Positions 42,124-51,235 are shown, counted from the stretch's first letter. The stretch: 64,000 nucleotides of DNA from an uncultured Lachnospiraceae bacterium (GCA_934401915.1 CAKRSV010000004.1:186001-250000); one strand, 5' to 3'. Notes: generated by a model not told the origin, from the letters alone. A program made the numbers and translations.

Positions 42124-43739
42124 GAGCATTATTTCGAAAACAGATGCTGGAGCTCAATCAGGGCTTCTTTCAGAATAAAAAGACGGGAAAAGCGAGATCC
42201 AGGGCGGGCGCGGTGCTTTCGATCGTATCCTTTGCCCTGTTGATGATCGTGGTGCTTGGAGGAATGTTCTTGTATGTGGCGTACGGAATGTGCGGCATGA
42301 TCGGGGAGGGGCTTAGCTGGCTCTATTTCCTGATCATGGGGCTGATCGCCGCCGCGCTTGGCATTTTTGGCAGCGTATTCAACACCTACGCCAGCCTGTA
42401 CCGGGCAAAGGATAATGATCTGCTGCTGTCCCTGCCGATCCCGGTGCGCTATATTCTGGTGGTGCGGCTGTCCGGCGTCTATCTGATGGGGCTATTGTAC
42501 AGTATGATCGTGTATGTGCCGGCGGTAGTCATCTATTATATTTTTGAAGAGCTGACAGTCGGCAGGGTGCTGGCGCCTCTGTGGTATGGGCTGCTGATTT
42601 CGGTGTTCGTATTGATCCTTTCCTGTATTCTTGGCTGGGTCGTTGCGAACATCAACGGAAAGTTAAAGCACAAGAGTCTGGTGACCGTTTTTGTGTCGCT
42701 GGCGTTTATGACCGCATATTATTTTGTCTATTTCCGGGCGAACGCGTTTCTGGGAGAACTGGCGCAGAATTCAGTGAAAGCCGCGGACGTCATTCAGAGT
42801 AAGGCTAAGGTTTTGTATCTCCTTGGCAATGCGGCGACCGGAAATCCGCTGTCCGTGCTTGTGACGACAGCCTGCGTCCTGCTGCTTCTGACCGTGACGC
42901 TTGTGGTGATGGGGCGGAGTTTTCTGCGGATCGCCACGACGCCGGACAAGATAAAGCGGGTACGGTATCAGGAAAAGACGAGCAGGGTGAGAAGTATCCG
43001 GAGCGCGCTTCTGTGGAAGGAGGCGGCGCGTTTTCTGGCAAGCCCGACGTATATATTAAACTGTGCGCTCGGCACATTTTTCATGGTCATCTTAGGAATT
43101 GTGATGCTGGTCAAGAGTGTGTGGATCCGGCAGCTGATCGGACCGAATGTTGAAGGAATGATCGTACTGTTTGGAGAGAGTGTGAGTTTTGATCTGATCG
43201 TTGTCATCGTCACAGCGGGAATGTGCGCAGCGGTTTCCATGAACGATATTTCCATCGTGTCCGTCACACTGGAGGGAAAGAACCTCTGGATCGCAAGGTC
43301 GCTGCCCGTTACGACGAGACAGATCCTGAAAAGCAAACTGGAGCTTCCCATGCTGCTGACGGGAATCCCGGCGATCTTCTGTGCGGTGTGTGCGTGGATC
43401 GTATTTGGGTTTGACCTGATAAACGGCGTGCTGATGTGCCTTGTAATGCTGGCGTATGGGTATCTGAACGATACGGCAGGCCTGGCGCTGAACCTGAGAA
43501 ATCCGAAGCTGAACTGGACTTCGGAGGTCGCCGCCATCAAGCAGAATTTCGGTGTGGTGATCGTTATTTTCGGCGGCTGGTTTTTATTAGTCCTTGTGGG
43601 AGCACTTTATATTTTCTGCGGGGAGCAGATCGGGAGCGTCGGATTTCTGACGATCTGCCTGATCGTGTTTGGCGTGGCAGCCGGTATGCTGAGAGGGTGG
43701 ATCATGCGAAAAGGCGCAGCCAGATTTGAGCAGTTGTAA
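42117..43739 (+). CDS. ABC exporter permease (about 12 membrane helices)
   Basis: A 540-residue polytopic protein with two sets of membrane helices around a soluble loop of about 40 residues near position 280 (RIATTPDKIKRVRYQEKTSR). It starts at GTG 42117 within the ATPase gene. The type resembles putative ABC-2-like export permeases of Clostridia; the cargo is unknown, a peptide or drug being the usual options. Confidence 0.85.
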   Translation: MLRALFRKQMLELNQGFFQNKKTGKARSRAGAVLSIVSFALLMIVVLGGMFLYVAYGMCGMIGEGLSWLYFLIMGLIAAALGIFGSVFNTYASLYRAKDNDLLLSLPIPVRYILVVRLSGVYLMGLLYSMIVYVPAVVIYYIFEELTVGRVLAPLWYGLLISVFVLILSCILGWVVANINGKLKHKSLVTVFVSLAFMTAYYFVYFRANAFLGELAQNSVKAADVIQSKAKVLYLLGNAATGNPLSVLVTTACVLLLLTVTLVVMGRSFLRIATTPDKIKRVRYQEKTSRVRSIRSALLWKEAARFLASPTYILNCALGTFFMVILGIVMLVKSVWIRQLIGPNVEGMIVLFGESVSFDLIVVIVTAGMCAAVSMNDISIVSVTLEGKNLWIARSLPVTTRQILKSKLELPMLLTGIPAIFCAVCAWIVFGFDLINGVLMCLVMLAYGYLNDTAGLALNLRNPKLNWTSEVAAIKQNFGVVIVIFGGWFLLVLVGALYIFCGEQIGSVGFLTICLIVFGVAAGMLRGWIMRKGAARFEQL

Positions 43740-43762
43740 ATGGTTGCATTTTAGATTTTTAG

Positions 43763-43876
43763 ATGCGGGTGTGCAGAGTAAATGAACGGACAGGACGCGT
43801 ATGGATCTATGTAGGTTTGATCGTGGCGATCGCCGTATGCGGCATTGCAGTCTGGATCAACAGAAAGAACAGGTAG
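43763..43876 (+). CDS. Candidate 37-residue single-span membrane miniprotein
   Basis: ATG 43763 to TAG 43876 encodes a short basic head, the hydrophobic stretch VWIYVGLIVAIAVCGIAVWI, and a basic tail NRKNR. This is a textbook single-span pattern between the ABC permease and the kinase-like gene. No good ribosome site precedes the ATG, which is the main doubt. A different frame over the same bases (start 43801) leads into the kinase-like gene and is less likely to be used. Confidence 0.35.
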   Translation: MRVCRVNERTGRVWIYVGLIVAIAVCGIAVWINRKNR

Positions 43877-43893
43877 AAAGGATGGAAAAAGAT

Positions 43894-44442
43894 ATGAGGC
43901 AGATCATGACGGTAAACGGCAGGGAGTTTGAGATACGGCGGATGCTCGGCAAGGGAAAGGGAGGATATTCCTACCTCGCGTCAGATAAGGAGGGGGAGTA
44001 TGTGTTAAAGCAGATCCACCACGAACCCTGCGCCTACTATCAGTTCGGCAATAAGATCGAGGCGGAGAGAAACGATTACGAGAGGCTTTGCCGGATCGGG
44101 ATCTCTATGCCGGAACTTCTGGATATCGATGTGGAAAATGAGCGGATCCTGAAGGAGTACATCGAGGGAGACACAGTGTACGATATGGTCAGAAAGGACA
44201 TTCCGGTGCACCACTGTATCGCACAGGTGCGCGGAATGTGCGAAAAACTGTATCGGGCAGGGACGAATATCGATTATTTCCCGACCAACTTCATTGTGCA
44301 GAATGGTATTTTATACTATATCGACTACGAGTGTAACGACTATATGGAAGAGTGGAATTTTGAGAACTGGGGCGTCAGATACTGGTCGAAGACCGAAGAA
44401 TTTCTGCAGTATGTAAAGGAACATGAGGAGCAGAAGGGGTGA
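43894..44442 (+). CDS. Small kinase-like protein (RIO/BUD32-like fold)
   Basis: A 182-residue protein with kinase marks. A Gly-rich loop LGKGKGGYSYLA is followed by Lys in YVLKQIHHE, a catalytic-loop-like NIDYFPTNFIV and a metal Asp in YYIDYECNDY. It lacks a eukaryote-type C-lobe extension, as in RIO- or Bud32-like kinases and small-molecule phosphotransferases. The substrate is unknown. The start at 43894 has AAAGGATGG upstream; ATG 43882 is possible. It lies just before the receiver-less Spo0A gene, but a functional link is only an idea. Confidence 0.72.
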   Translation: MRQIMTVNGREFEIRRMLGKGKGGYSYLASDKEGEYVLKQIHHEPCAYYQFGNKIEAERNDYERLCRIGISMPELLDIDVENERILKEYIEGDTVYDMVRKDIPVHHCIAQVRGMCEKLYRAGTNIDYFPTNFIVQNGILYYIDYECNDYMEEWNFENWGVRYWSKTEEFLQYVKEHEEQKG

Positions 44443-44460
44443 GAGGGCGATGCCTAAAGG

Positions 44461-44489
44461 TTTCATAGTGCGACGGGATTCGTTATAAT
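44461..44489 (+). promoter_or_regulatory. Promoter-like sequence before the Spo0A-domain gene
   Basis: A perfect TATAAT (44484-44489) lies 17 bases after TTTCAT, a weak -35. If used, it would start a transcript about 45 bases before the coding region. Confidence 0.4.
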
Positions 44490-44540
44490 ACTCTTGAAAA
44501 TAAAACAGTAAAAGGGGAAATGACGGAGGAAACAAAACCT

Positions 44541-45080
44541 ATGGAGACAGTAAATGTAACAGACGTACAGGACGAGAAGCAGGTCAGCCGGATTTTACAG
44601 AGCCTGATAGACGCGAACAAATCTTTTCAGATTATGATCACAGTAGATACCGAAGAGAGAAAAGAGACACAAGGAAGCCAAAGCGCACAGGAGAAGGTTG
44701 TTTTTGCAAAGACACAGCCGCCTGTGGTAAGAGACCTGGAGAAGGATGTTACAGATATGATCCATGAGATCGGGGTGCCGGCACATATCAAAGGATATCA
44801 GTATCTGCGGGAAGCGATCATGATGTCCGTACAGGATGTGGAGATGCTGGGCTCCATTACCAAGGTGTTGTATCCGACGATCGCGGGGAAGTTCCAGACG
44901 ACGCCGAGCCGTGTAGAAAGAGCGATCCGTCATGCGATCGAGGTGGCCTGGTCGAGAGGAAAGATGGAGACGCTGGACGGTCTGTTCGGCTATACGATCA
45001 ACACCGGAAAGGGAAAACCGACCAACTCGGAATTTATCGCCCTTATCGCGGATAAGATCCGTCTGCAGTACCGGGATTAA
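44541..45080 (+). CDS. Spo0A C-terminal DNA-binding domain protein lacking the receiver domain
   Basis: A 179-residue protein. Residues about 65-179 are a near-textbook Spo0A effector domain: [60 protein letters not shown] and [20 protein letters not shown]. The N-terminal 60 residues are not a response-regulator receiver: there is no acidic pocket and no phospho-Asp motif, and the upstream gene leaves no room for one. It would bind 0A-box DNA without phosphorylation control by a phosphorelay. The start is ATG 44541 with GGAGG 11 bases upstream; ATG 44520 is possible but has its GGGG only 2 bases away. Not broken: no frameshift remnant is visible. Confidence 0.85.
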   Translation: METVNVTDVQDEKQVSRILQSLIDANKSFQIMITVDTEERKETQGSQSAQEKVVFAKTQPPVVRDLEKDVTDMIHEIGVPAHIKGYQYLREAIMMSVQDVEMLGSITKVLYPTIAGKFQTTPSRVERAIRHAIEVAWSRGKMETLDGLFGYTINTGKGKPTNSEFIALIADKIRLQYRD

Positions 45081-45182
45081 AAATAATCCTTTTATTGGAA
45101 AGCAAAATATTGTATACTATACCATAAAGAGTTCGATTTTATGGGGTGGGCAATGCCCGCATCAGACAGTGGAGGGCTATAC

Positions 45183-46628
45183 ATGAAGAATATTTTGTTT
45201 GTTGCATCAGAGGGAGTGCCATTTATCAAGACGGGCGGCTTGGCAGATGTGGTTGGGTCTTTGCCTAAGTGTCTGGATAAACAGTATTATGATGTACGTG
45301 TCATCCTTCCGAAGTACACCTGTATGAAGCAGGAGATGAAGGATAAACTCACTTATAAGACGCATTTTTATATGGATTTCCATTGGAAAGAAGAATATGT
45401 GGGGATCCTGGAAGTGGAAGTGGACGGCGTCAAGTATTATTTCATTGACAATGAGAGTTATTTTAACGGCTTCAAGCCATATAGCGACAATGCACTTTTT
45501 GAGATCGAGAAATACGCCTTTTTCTGTAAGGCGGCATTATCGATCCTTCCCGTGATCGATTTCAGACCGGATCTGATCCACTGTCACGACTGGCAGACCG
45601 GACTGATCCCGGTATACCTGAAAGAGAGATTCCAGGGTGGTGAGTTCTACCGCGGGATCAAGACGGTAATGACGATCCACAATCTCAAATTCCAGGGAAA
45701 GTGGAGCGTGCAGGATGTGAAGGAGATCACCGGACTGCCGGATTACTATTTTACTTCCGACAAGCTGGAGGCGTACAAGGACGCCAATCTGCTCAAGGGC
45801 GGTCTGGTATATGCGGACGCGATCACAACGGTGAGCAGCACCTACGCGGAGGAGATCAAAACAGCTTTCTACGGGGAAGGACTGGATGGACTTCTCAGAG
45901 CGAGAGCGGGAGATCTCCGCGGTATCGTGAACGGAATCGATTATGACGAGTTCAATCCGGAGACAGACGCCAATATCGAATACCGGTACAATGCGGTGAA
46001 CTTCCGGAAAGAGAAGATCAAGAACAAGCGGGCGCTTCAGGAGGAAGTCGGACTGAAGCAGGATGACAAGGCGATGCTGATCGGAATCGTTTCCCGACTG
46101 ACAGATCAGAAGGGCTTCGACCTGATCGCGTATATCATGGATGAGCTTTGTCAGGATAACGTGCAGATCGTGGTGCTCGGAACAGGAGAGGAGCGCTACG
46201 AGAATATGTTCCGTCACTTTGACTGGAAATATCATGGCAAGGTAGCGGCGAACATCTACTATTCGGATCCGCTGTCCCACAAGATCTATGCGGCGAGCGA
46301 CGCATTTCTGATGCCGTCCCTGTTTGAGCCGTGCGGACTGAGCCAGCTGATGTCGCTCAGATACGGTACGGTTCCGATCGTGCGTGAGACGGGCGGTCTC
46401 AAGGATACGGTAGTGCCTTACAATGAATATGAGGGAACCGGAACCGGTTTCAGTTTCACGAATTATAACGCACATGAGATGCTCGGTACGATCCGCTACG
46501 CAGAGCATATCTACTATGATAAAAAGAGAGAGTGGAATAAGATCATTGACAGGGCCATGGCGGCAGACTTTTCATGGCATGTATCCGCACAGAAATATCA
46601 GGAGATGTATGACTGGCTGATTGGATAA
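45183..46628 (+). CDS. glgA: Glycogen synthase (ADP-glucose type)
   Basis: A 481-residue GT5 glucosyltransferase. KTGGLADVVGSLPK near the N-terminus is the ADP-glucose-binding motif, and the C-terminal MPSLFEPCGLSQLMSLRYGT and RETGGLKDTV are family signatures. It extends glycogen chains. No glgC, glgB or glgP is in the window. GGAGG lies 7 bases before the ATG. A TATACT at 45113-45118 could be its -10. Confidence 0.95.
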   Translation: MKNILFVASEGVPFIKTGGLADVVGSLPKCLDKQYYDVRVILPKYTCMKQEMKDKLTYKTHFYMDFHWKEEYVGILEVEVDGVKYYFIDNESYFNGFKPYSDNALFEIEKYAFFCKAALSILPVIDFRPDLIHCHDWQTGLIPVYLKERFQGGEFYRGIKTVMTIHNLKFQGKWSVQDVKEITGLPDYYFTSDKLEAYKDANLLKGGLVYADAITTVSSTYAEEIKTAFYGEGLDGLLRARAGDLRGIVNGIDYDEFNPETDANIEYRYNAVNFRKEKIKNKRALQEEVGLKQDDKAMLIGIVSRLTDQKGFDLIAYIMDELCQDNVQIVVLGTGEERYENMFRHFDWKYHGKVAANIYYSDPLSHKIYAASDAFLMPSLFEPCGLSQLMSLRYGTVPIVRETGGLKDTVVPYNEYEGTGTGFSFTNYNAHEMLGTIRYAEHIYYDKKREWNKIIDRAMAADFSWHVSAQKYQEMYDWLIG

Positions 46629-46633
46629 AAGAT

Positions 46634-48358
46634 ATGGGCGAACAGAAGCGTAAAAACAGTTTCGTATTTCAGGCTGGGATCCTGGCGGCGGCAGGGATGC
46701 TCGTCAAGGTCATCAGCCTGATCTATCGCAGCCCTCTGCTGAGTATTCTCGGTCTGGAGGGCAACAATTATTATACGGCAGCGATCAATATGTATACGAT
46801 CATCCTGCTGATTTCTTCGTACAGTATTCCTTCTGCAATTTCCAAGGTGATCGCGCAGCGCCTGGCGTTTCGCGAATACCGGAATGCGCAGAGGGTTTTT
46901 CAGTGTGCGCTTTTATATGTGCTGATCGTGGGAGGTGTCGCCTCCCTTTTGACCTTTGTCTGCGCACCGTATTTTGTGAGCAAGAATCCCAATGCTGTGA
47001 CGGCGCTGCGGGTGCTCGCGCCCACGATCTTCTTTTCGGGATTTCTCGGTGTGTTCAGGGGGTATTTTCAGGCGCACAGATCCATGACGCACACCTCCAT
47101 ATCCCAGGTGCTCGAGCAGATCGTCAATGCGGCGGTGAGTATTCTGGCGGCATATCTTCTGATAAAGTCGGTGGCTGATAAGGATGGGACGACACAGGCG
47201 ATCTACGGATCGGCAGGAAGTGCGATCGGCACGGGGGCAGGCGTCCTGACCGGTCTGCTTTTTATGCTGTGGATGTATCTGATCAACAGGGACATTATCC
47301 ACAGGAGAGTAGAGCATGACCGTTCGGAGCATGTAGAGAGCTACCGGGACATTGTCAGGGTGATCTTTACGATCGTGACGCCCTTTATCCTCAGCACCTT
47401 TATTTACAACTGCTCCACGGTGGTCAATATGAGCCTGTATTATCATCTGATGGATTACCGCGGCGTGGACGCCATCACGTATGGAAACCAGTACGGTATC
47501 TTTGCAACGCAGGCGGTTTCGGTGGTCAATATCCCGATCGCGATCGCCTCTGCAATGTCGTCGGCAACGATCCCTACGGTATCAACAACCTTTGCGCGCA
47601 AGGAGTATGCAAAGACGCGGGAGCAGGTGACGAAGGCGATTCAGATGACGATGCTGGTATCAATCCCGGCGATGGTGGGTATGGCGGTGCTGGCAAGACC
47701 GATCATGCAGTTCATCTTCCCGCAGAAGGAATCGCTCGAACTGGCGTCGGGACTTCTGGCGGTGCTGGCTGTGACGGTGGTGCTGTACGGTCTTTCGACA
47801 CTGACCAACGCGATCCTGCAGGGAATCGGGAGAGTCAATGCGCCGGTGATCCACGCGGTGATCGCGCTGGTGATCCAGATCGCGGGACTGGCGGCGTTGC
47901 TTCTTTTTACAGATATGGACACCTATGCGCTCGCTATTGCCAATATCATCTACTCATTTGTGATGTGCGTGCTGAATCAGATCTCTGTTGCGAAGCATCT
48001 GAAGTACCGGATGGATTATGTGCGGATCTTCCTTAAGCCGGGAGCCGCTGCGCTCGTAATGGGAGCGGCAGCCTACGGAGTATACCAGGGATTGTATCTG
48101 CTTCTGCCGATGAACCGGGTGGTGCTGCTGGCTGCGATCGCAGTTGGAGCGGCAGTGTACTTTGTGGTGCTGCTACGGATCGGCGGGGTGAGCGAGGCGG
48201 AGCTTCGCGCCTTCCCGAAGGGAAGTATGCTGGTACATTATGCAAAGAAGTTTCAACTGCTCAGGGAAGAGACACAGAAGCCTGTCCGGAAAAAGAAGAA
48301 AAAGAAAAGACGCAGAAGAAAAATGCCTCAGAAAAAGCCGGTCAGGGCGAGGCGCTAA
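46634..48358 (+). CDS. MOP-superfamily lipid flippase (SpoVB/MurJ-like)
   Basis: A 574-residue membrane protein with about 14 helices of the polysaccharide/lipid II flippase superfamily (AGILAAAGMLVKVISLIYR, SYSIPSAISKVIAQRL, GYFQAHRSMTHTSISQVLEQ). It is close to the YtgP/SpoVB type, which moves lipid II or related lipids for cell wall or cortex. The C-terminal 28 residues form an extreme Lys/Arg tail (KKKKKKRRRRK), unusual for the family. It follows glgA by 5 bases. Confidence 0.88.
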   Translation: MGEQKRKNSFVFQAGILAAAGMLVKVISLIYRSPLLSILGLEGNNYYTAAINMYTIILLISSYSIPSAISKVIAQRLAFREYRNAQRVFQCALLYVLIVGGVASLLTFVCAPYFVSKNPNAVTALRVLAPTIFFSGFLGVFRGYFQAHRSMTHTSISQVLEQIVNAAVSILAAYLLIKSVADKDGTTQAIYGSAGSAIGTGAGVLTGLLFMLWMYLINRDIIHRRVEHDRSEHVESYRDIVRVIFTIVTPFILSTFIYNCSTVVNMSLYYHLMDYRGVDAITYGNQYGIFATQAVSVVNIPIAIASAMSSATIPTVSTTFARKEYAKTREQVTKAIQMTMLVSIPAMVGMAVLARPIMQFIFPQKESLELASGLLAVLAVTVVLYGLSTLTNAILQGIGRVNAPVIHAVIALVIQIAGLAALLLFTDMDTYALAIANIIYSFVMCVLNQISVAKHLKYRMDYVRIFLKPGAAALVMGAAAYGVYQGLYLLLPMNRVVLLAAIAVGAAVYFVVLLRIGGVSEAELRAFPKGSMLVHYAKKFQLLREETQKPVRKKKKKKRRRRKMPQKKPVRARR

Positions 48359-48365
48359 AGAAAAA

Positions 48366-50132
48366 CTATAGCTGCCTCAGACCGGAGATGTCAGAGTCGA
48401 TCATCATAGAGTAGTTGGTGTAGTAGACAACGAAACCGGGTTTGGCGCCGGCCGGCTTCTTTACCTGTTTTTTCTGGACATAGTCGATCTCGACCTTGTC
48501 CTGCTCGCGGTTGCGGGAATAGTGGGCAGCCAGGCGGGCAGCCTCCTCAAAGGTACGGTCGGGAAGTTCTTTGCCTTCGGTCTTGACAATCACATGGGAA
48601 CCCGGCGCGCCTTTCGCGTGGAACCACCAGTCGTTCCCGGTTGCGAATTTGAAAGTCAGTTCATCGTTCTGAAAATTATTTTTTCCCACATAAATATGAA
48701 AGCCGTCGCTGCTGAGATAGTGGAACGGCTTGCTGGTGATCCGGGCTTTTTTAGTACCGCCTTTGCGGCGGATATAGCCGCTTTCTATCAGCTCCTCTTT
48801 GATCTGTACCAGATCCTCCTCCTGCATGGCGATGTCAAGCGCCGTAGCAATGGATTCCAGGTGGGAGATCTCGTCTTTGACCTGTGTGGTCAATTCGGAA
48901 AGCGCCTCATAGGTCCGCTTGAGTTTTCCATATTTATCAAAATATTTTTTTGCATTTTCCTGCGGTGTGAGGGTTTCGTCCAGCGGAATGGTGATGGTTT
49001 CGCCGGTATAGTAGTTGGGGGCGTCCAGAGACTTTGCACCGGGGTCGACATGGTAGCCGTAGGTGTTGAGCAGTTCCCCGTACACTTTATATTTGTCGCG
49101 CTTTTCGGTGTCCTTCATCTGGCGCACCTGAAGATCATACTTCTTGATGTTGCGCTCCAGCGCGGTCTGGACGATCCGGCGCAGGTCGACGGATTTCTGG
49201 CGGATACGCGTTACGGCGCTTCTTTCGGCATAGTAGGTTTCCAGAACGCTGCTGACAGCAGAAAACGACACGGCGTTCAGGTCGCTGTATAAAGTCAGCT
49301 CCACAGCGGCGAACTCTACGGGCTCTTTTTCCCGGTAGATGATGACCGGAGAAAAATGAGAGTGGGAGACGTCGCTCATCAGCTCACGAAAACACTGGTA
49401 CAGGACCATAAGCGGCGACTCTATGGCAACGTCTTTTTCTTCTGCGAGAACATTGGCGGGCATATCGCCGTCCAGATGCGCGCGGTAGCACAGCTCCTGG
49501 GCGATGATCGGGGAAAGCCCCGTGAAGGAGGTGTACAGTGCCTTGTACAGCGGCATGGGTTTCTCCTGCATTTCTCTGCGAAACGCCGGATAGTCCATCG
49601 TGTCAAGGAGCGCGTAAGGGTCTTTTTTATCCTGGGTATGGGGAATGAAATATTCCCTGCCGGGAAGCACCTCGCGCACCGAGCTTACCATGCCGGAAAT
49701 ATGCTTGATGCTGTCGATGATCTTATTCTGGTCGTCGCAGAAGATAATATTGCTGTGCTTGCCCATGATCTCAATGATGAGCGTCTTGCGGCAGAGATCT
49801 CCCAGCTCGTTCAGGTGCTCCAGTTCGAGGTGAAGGATACGCTCCAGTCCCGGCTGGGTGATGTCGACGATCCTTGCGTTCTGAAGGTGCTTGCGCAGGA
49901 GCATGCAGAACCCGGGCGCCGTCATGGGGCTGGGCTTGCCGGTCTGTGTAAGGTACACAAGCGGCAGGGATGCGTCTGCGGAAAGCAGAAGTTTATATTG
50001 GGTACTGTTATTTTTGATCGTGAGAAGAAGCTCGTCGTTTTCGGGCTGTGCGATCTTGTAGATCCGCCCGCCCTTAATGGTATCTCGTAACTCTGCGGCG
50101 ATGCCTGCGATAGTGATGCCGTCAAATGCCAT
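48366..50132 (-). CDS. rqcH: NFACT-family ribosome quality control protein RqcH
   Basis: A 588-residue protein with an NFACT-N domain (GITIAGIAAELRDTIKGGRI), a coiled-coil middle, and the C-terminal NFACT-R domain (GNDWWFHAKGAPGSHVIVKT). RqcH binds stalled 50S subunits and adds C-terminal Ala tails. Older annotations call it fibronectin-binding protein. It ends 7 bases from the convergent flippase gene and is divergent from yicC. Confidence 0.94.
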   Translation of the reverse strand: MAFDGITIAGIAAELRDTIKGGRIYKIAQPENDELLLTIKNNSTQYKLLLSADASLPLVYLTQTGKPSPMTAPGFCMLLRKHLQNARIVDITQPGLERILHLELEHLNELGDLCRKTLIIEIMGKHSNIIFCDDQNKIIDSIKHISGMVSSVREVLPGREYFIPHTQDKKDPYALLDTMDYPAFRREMQEKPMPLYKALYTSFTGLSPIIAQELCYRAHLDGDMPANVLAEEKDVAIESPLMVLYQCFRELMSDVSHSHFSPVIIYREKEPVEFAAVELTLYSDLNAVSFSAVSSVLETYYAERSAVTRIRQKSVDLRRIVQTALERNIKKYDLQVRQMKDTEKRDKYKVYGELLNTYGYHVDPGAKSLDAPNYYTGETITIPLDETLTPQENAKKYFDKYGKLKRTYEALSELTTQVKDEISHLESIATALDIAMQEEDLVQIKEELIESGYIRRKGGTKKARITSKPFHYLSSDGFHIYVGKNNFQNDELTFKFATGNDWWFHAKGAPGSHVIVKTEGKELPDRTFEEAARLAAHYSRNREQDKVEIDYVQKKQVKKPAGAKPGFVVYYTNYSMMIDSDISGLRQL

Positions 50133-50211
50133 GATCTTATCCTGTCCTTTTTCTTAGTTCATATAGTGCCTATTGTATCTGATTTGGACAAAGTTTTCAA
50201 TGCCAGTTTCC

Positions 50212-50240
50212 TTGACTACTTACGATGATTATTCTATAAT
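50212..50240 (+). promoter_or_regulatory. Promoter of the yicC-remA-gmk operon
   Basis: TTGACT (50212-50217), a 17-base spacer and a perfect TATAAT (50235-50240). The leader of about 100 bases can fold a small hairpin (GCGCGGG, ACG, CCCGTGC). Confidence 0.8.
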
Positions 50241-50347
50241 ATGTTGTAACTGCGCAGAGCTGCGTTTCAGGAAGCCTGTACAGTGACGAAGGACAGAGAG
50301 CGCGGGACGCCCGTGCGGACTAAGATACAGGAAAGAAGAGTGCAGCG

Positions 50348-51226
50348 ATGATAAAGAGCATGACAGGGTTCGGCAGATGCGAGGCGGCAGAAGGGGAGAG
50401 AAAGATCACCGTAGAGATGAAGGCGGTCAATCACAGATACCTGGACGTCAACATCAAAATGCCCAAAAAACTGAATTTCTTTGAGGCCGCGATCCGAAGC
50501 GAACTCAAGAACTATATCCAGAGAGGAAAGGTAGATATCTTCATCACATATGAAGATCTGACAGAATCCAATGTCTGCGTCAAGTACAACAAGGAGCTGG
50601 CTGCCGAGTATATGAAATATCTGCAGCAGATGGAGAAGGACTTTTCTCTGGACAACGATATCCGGGTGTCAACGCTTTCCCGGTATCCGGAGATCCTGAC
50701 AATGGAAGAGCAGACGATAGACGAGGAGGAGCTGTGGCAGCTTCTCGACAAGGCGATCAAAGGGGCTGCGGAGGCCTTTGTGGAGACGAGGATCAGGGAA
50801 GGGGAAAACCTGAGGGAAGATCTGATCGCAAAGCTGGACGGTATGCTGGAGCATGTGGATTTTATCACAGAGAGATCGCCCCAGATCATAGCAGAGTATA
50901 AAAAGAAGCTCGAAGAGAAGGTAAAGGAGCTGATCGGAGACGCGCAGGTGGATGCGAACCGGCTGCTGATGGAAGTTACGATCTTTGCCGACAAAGTCTG
51001 TGTGGATGAGGAGCTGGTAAGGCTGCGCAGCCACATCGAGACGACCAGAGATAACCTTTTGCAGGGCGGAAGCATCGGGCGCAAGCTGGATTTCATTGCG
51101 CAGGAGATGAACCGCGAGGCAAATACGATCCTCTCCAAGGCGAACGATCTGGAGACCTCAAACCGTGCGATCGAGCTCAAGACAGAGATCGAGAAGGTGC
51201 GCGAGCAGATACAGAATATCGAGTAG
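50348..51226 (+). CDS. YicC/YloC-family endoribonuclease
   Basis: A 292-residue protein with the family start MIKSMTGFGRCE, the AVNHRYLDVNIKMPK block and a conserved C-terminus (RSHIETTRDNLL, GRKLDFIAQEMNREANTI). YicC was shown in other bacteria to act as an RNase on a small RNA; the role here is inferred. It is the first gene of the yicC-remA-gmk-rpoZ-rimO run. Confidence 0.93.
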   Translation: MIKSMTGFGRCEAAEGERKITVEMKAVNHRYLDVNIKMPKKLNFFEAAIRSELKNYIQRGKVDIFITYEDLTESNVCVKYNKELAAEYMKYLQQMEKDFSLDNDIRVSTLSRYPEILTMEEQTIDEEELWQLLDKAIKGAAEAFVETRIREGENLREDLIAKLDGMLEHVDFITERSPQIIAEYKKKLEEKVKELIGDAQVDANRLLMEVTIFADKVCVDEELVRLRSHIETTRDNLLQGGSIGRKLDFIAQEMNREANTILSKANDLETSNRAIELKTEIEKVREQIQNIE

Positions 51227-51235
51227 AGGAAGTAT

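Noticed and set aside
43801..43893. Longer N-terminus for the kinase-like protein
   Set aside because: The added residues look like out-of-frame translation of the miniprotein region, and no ribosome site precedes 43801.
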